Origin: Streptomyces sp. CB03234
Lineage (GTDB): Bacteria; Actinomycetota; Actinomycetes; Streptomycetales; Streptomycetaceae
Assembly (NCBI RefSeq): GCF_001905885.1
Contig: NZ_LIYH01000012.1
Span: 1-43,607 of the forward strand
DNA length: 43,607 nt
Reading direction: 5' to 3'
Position numbers and translations under genes: made by a program. The notes below the pieces were generated by a model. The model had not been told where the DNA came from. It did no database searches and saw only the letters and a list, made by a program, of their open reading frames with translations. Below, in pieces: positions 42,123-43,607 of this stretch (position 1 is its first letter; the number at the start of each line of letters is the position of its first letter).

Positions 42123-43556
42123 ATGAGCCCAGTCGTCACGGCAGTAGTGGGAGTCGTCGTACTCCTCGTCCTGCTGGCCCTCGTCGTCATCACCCGCTAC
42201 AAGGTGGCCGGCCCCAGCGAGGCGTTCATCATCACGGGCCGTCGCGGCAAGAAGTCCACCGACCCCGAAACGGGACGGGTCTTCACCGACAACAGCGGGC
42301 AGAAGGTCGTCGTCGGCGGCGGTGTCTTCGTCGTCCCGTTCGTCCAGCAGAAGTTCACGCTCGACCTGTCCTCACGGCACATCCCGGTAGCCGTGCGCGG
42401 TGCGGTCACCCTGCGTGGGGTGAAGGCGAACCTCGAAGGGGTGGCGATCGTCAAGGTCGGCGGTACGGAGGATGCCATCCGGGCCGCCGCCCAGCGGTTC
42501 CTGATGCAGCAGGGTGGCATCGTCGGCTTCACCCAGGAAGTCCTGTCCGGTGCCCTGCGCTCCATCGTCGGCCGGATGTCCGTGGAGGACATCATCCGCG
42601 ACCGAGCGGCGTTCGCCGGACAGGTCGCCGAGGAGGCCGAGGCCAGCCTGTCCGGTCAGGGCCTGGTCCTGGACGCCTTCCAGATCCAGGACATCACCAC
42701 CGAGGGCTCCTACCTGGAGGACCTCGGCCGGCCGGAGGCGGCGCGGGCCAAGCAGGAAGCGGACATCGCCGAGGCCGTGGCCCGCCGGGCATCGGAGCAG
42801 GCGCGGCTGAAGGCGGAGGAGGAAATCGCCATCGCCCAGCGGACGTTCGCGCTCAAGCAGGCCGAGATCAAGGCGGAGACCGACGAGGCCGCCGCGAAGG
42901 CCGCAGCCGCCGGCCCGCTCGCCGAAGCCGACCGTCAGCAGGAGATCCTCAGCCAGCAGGAGAAGGTGGCCGAACGGCAGGCCGCGCTCACCGACCGTCA
43001 GCTGGACACCCAGGTCCGCAAGCCCGCCGACGCCGCCCGCTACCAGGCCGAGCAGGAGGCCGAGGCCCGTCGTATCGCCCAGGTCAAGGAAGCCGAGGCG
43101 GAGGCCCAGCGTGCGCGGCTGACCGGTGAAGGCGAGAAGGCTCACCGAGCGGCGCTCGCCGACGCCACCCGGATCGAAGGTGAAGCCGAGGCCGCCGCGA
43201 TCGCTGCCAGGGGAGCGGCCGAGGCGGAAGCCATGCGGAAGAAGGCCGACGCGTTCGCCCAGTACGGGGACGCGGCCGTGCTGCAGATGCTCGTCGGGGT
43301 ACTGCCGGAGGTCGTCGGCAAGGCAGCCGAACCGCTCAGCGCCATCGACAAGATGACCGTCATCTCCACCGACGGCGCGGGAAAGCTGCCGCGCGCTGTC
43401 GCGGACAACGTCGCCCAGGGTCTGGAACTCCTCGGCTCCACCACCGGCGTCGACCTCGCCCAGCTCCTCAAGGGCATCACCAACCGAGGCGGCGGTACGA
43501 CGCCGACCGCCGGCCAGGCGGCGTCCCCCAACGGAAACATCGAGATCAGCGACTAG
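42123..43556 (+). CDS. Flotillin (SPFH protein, FloT/YuaG-like)
   Basis: A 477-residue flotillin. An N-terminal helix (VVTAVVGVVVLLVLLALVVI) leads to GPSEAFIITGRRGKKSTDPE and the SPFH domain to about residue 200 (VLDAFQIQDITTEGSYLEDL). A long coiled-coil rich in Ala and Glu follows, about 205-390 (EADIAEAVARRASEQARLKA and on), with a C-terminal region GNIEISD at the end. Flotillins scaffold membrane microdomains that hold signalling and transport complexes. With the upstream short NfeD this is the second SPFH-NfeD pair in the window. AGGGA precedes the start by seven bases. Confidence 0.93.
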   Translation: MSPVVTAVVGVVVLLVLLALVVITRYKVAGPSEAFIITGRRGKKSTDPETGRVFTDNSGQKVVVGGGVFVVPFVQQKFTLDLSSRHIPVAVRGAVTLRGVKANLEGVAIVKVGGTEDAIRAAAQRFLMQQGGIVGFTQEVLSGALRSIVGRMSVEDIIRDRAAFAGQVAEEAEASLSGQGLVLDAFQIQDITTEGSYLEDLGRPEAARAKQEADIAEAVARRASEQARLKAEEEIAIAQRTFALKQAEIKAETDEAAAKAAAAGPLAEADRQQEILSQQEKVAERQAALTDRQLDTQVRKPADAARYQAEQEAEARRIAQVKEAEAEAQRARLTGEGEKAHRAALADATRIEGEAEAAAIAARGAAEAEAMRKKADAFAQYGDAAVLQMLVGVLPEVVGKAAEPLSAIDKMTVISTDGAGKLPRAVADNVAQGLELLGSTTGVDLAQLLKGITNRGGGTTPTAGQAASPNGNIEISD

Positions 43557-43607
43557 AGCGTGTCTCTTTGACCCGGTAGTCAGTTGATCGGATGTGTCTG
43601 TCCGCTT
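43557..43607. other. Possible insertion-sequence end at the window edge
   Basis: The 51 bases after the flotillin stop begin GAGCGTGTCTCTTTGACC and continue to GGATGTGTCTGTCCGCTT. This style resembles the terminal region of IS5-type elements common in streptomycetes, but the window ends before any transposase reading frame can be judged. Low confidence. Confidence 0.25.

Noticed and set aside
1..43607. tRNA genes, CRISPR arrays, attachment-site pairs
   Set aside because: No cloverleaf-like sequence, regularly spaced repeats or matching direct repeats were seen by reading.

Overview
High-GC DNA with Streptomyces-type codon use, short ATGA/GTGA gene overlaps and an actinobacterial gene set (mycothiol-dependent-like enzyme, PGRP amidase, ECF41 sigma factor, DUF3040). 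It looks like a Streptomyces or close relative, probably an accessory or arm region because several genes are broken. I saw no tRNA, rRNA or CRISPR array.

Left part (1-5.8 kb): a CsoR-box-like palindrome and a recombinase tail; a two-gene unit of an FAD oxidoreductase and an ECF41-type sigma factor whose SnoaL-like extension appears deleted in frame; a DoxX-like membrane protein; a small secreted Cys-rich protein with a strong terminator; an ArsR-like regulator; and a frameshifted FAD-oxidoreductase relic.

Middle part (5.8-21.5 kb): a compact nonribosomal peptide operon, all on the + strand. Gene order is MFS exporter, NRPS1 (C-lobe-A-T-C), NRPS2 (C-lobe-A-T-C-T-TE), type II thioesterase, mycofactocin-type SDR, NRPS3 (degenerate C-A-T) and ATP-grasp ligase. 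The binding-pocket residues I read predict Val (NRPS1), Ser (NRPS2) and Thr (NRPS3). The last module of NRPS2 has no A domain, its C domain reads HN instead of HH, and its thioesterase has Cys instead of Ser as nucleophile. A simple model is that Thr is activated on NRPS3, perhaps oxidised there by the SDR, and delivered in trans to the A-less module (as in syringomycin), with the ATP-grasp enzyme adding a further amide-linked unit. I do not recognise the product. No MbtH, PPTase or pathway regulator is visible.

21.5-27.8 kb: a decayed stretch with a frameshifted DUF1963-like gene, an intact alpha/beta hydrolase, a maleylpyruvate-isomerase-fold enzyme, small hypotheticals and a multiply frameshifted PGRP amidase.

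Right part (27.8-43.6 kb): an ion and membrane homeostasis island. It has a CPA1 Na+/H+ antiporter with three small membrane proteins, a PucR regulator divergent from an NfeD protease-slipin-DUF3040-NhaA run, a second convergent NhaA, an AGCS Na+/amino-acid symporter, an RCK-flanked channel-like protein without a recognisable K+ filter, and a short NfeD-flotillin pair. The right edge may enter an insertion sequence.
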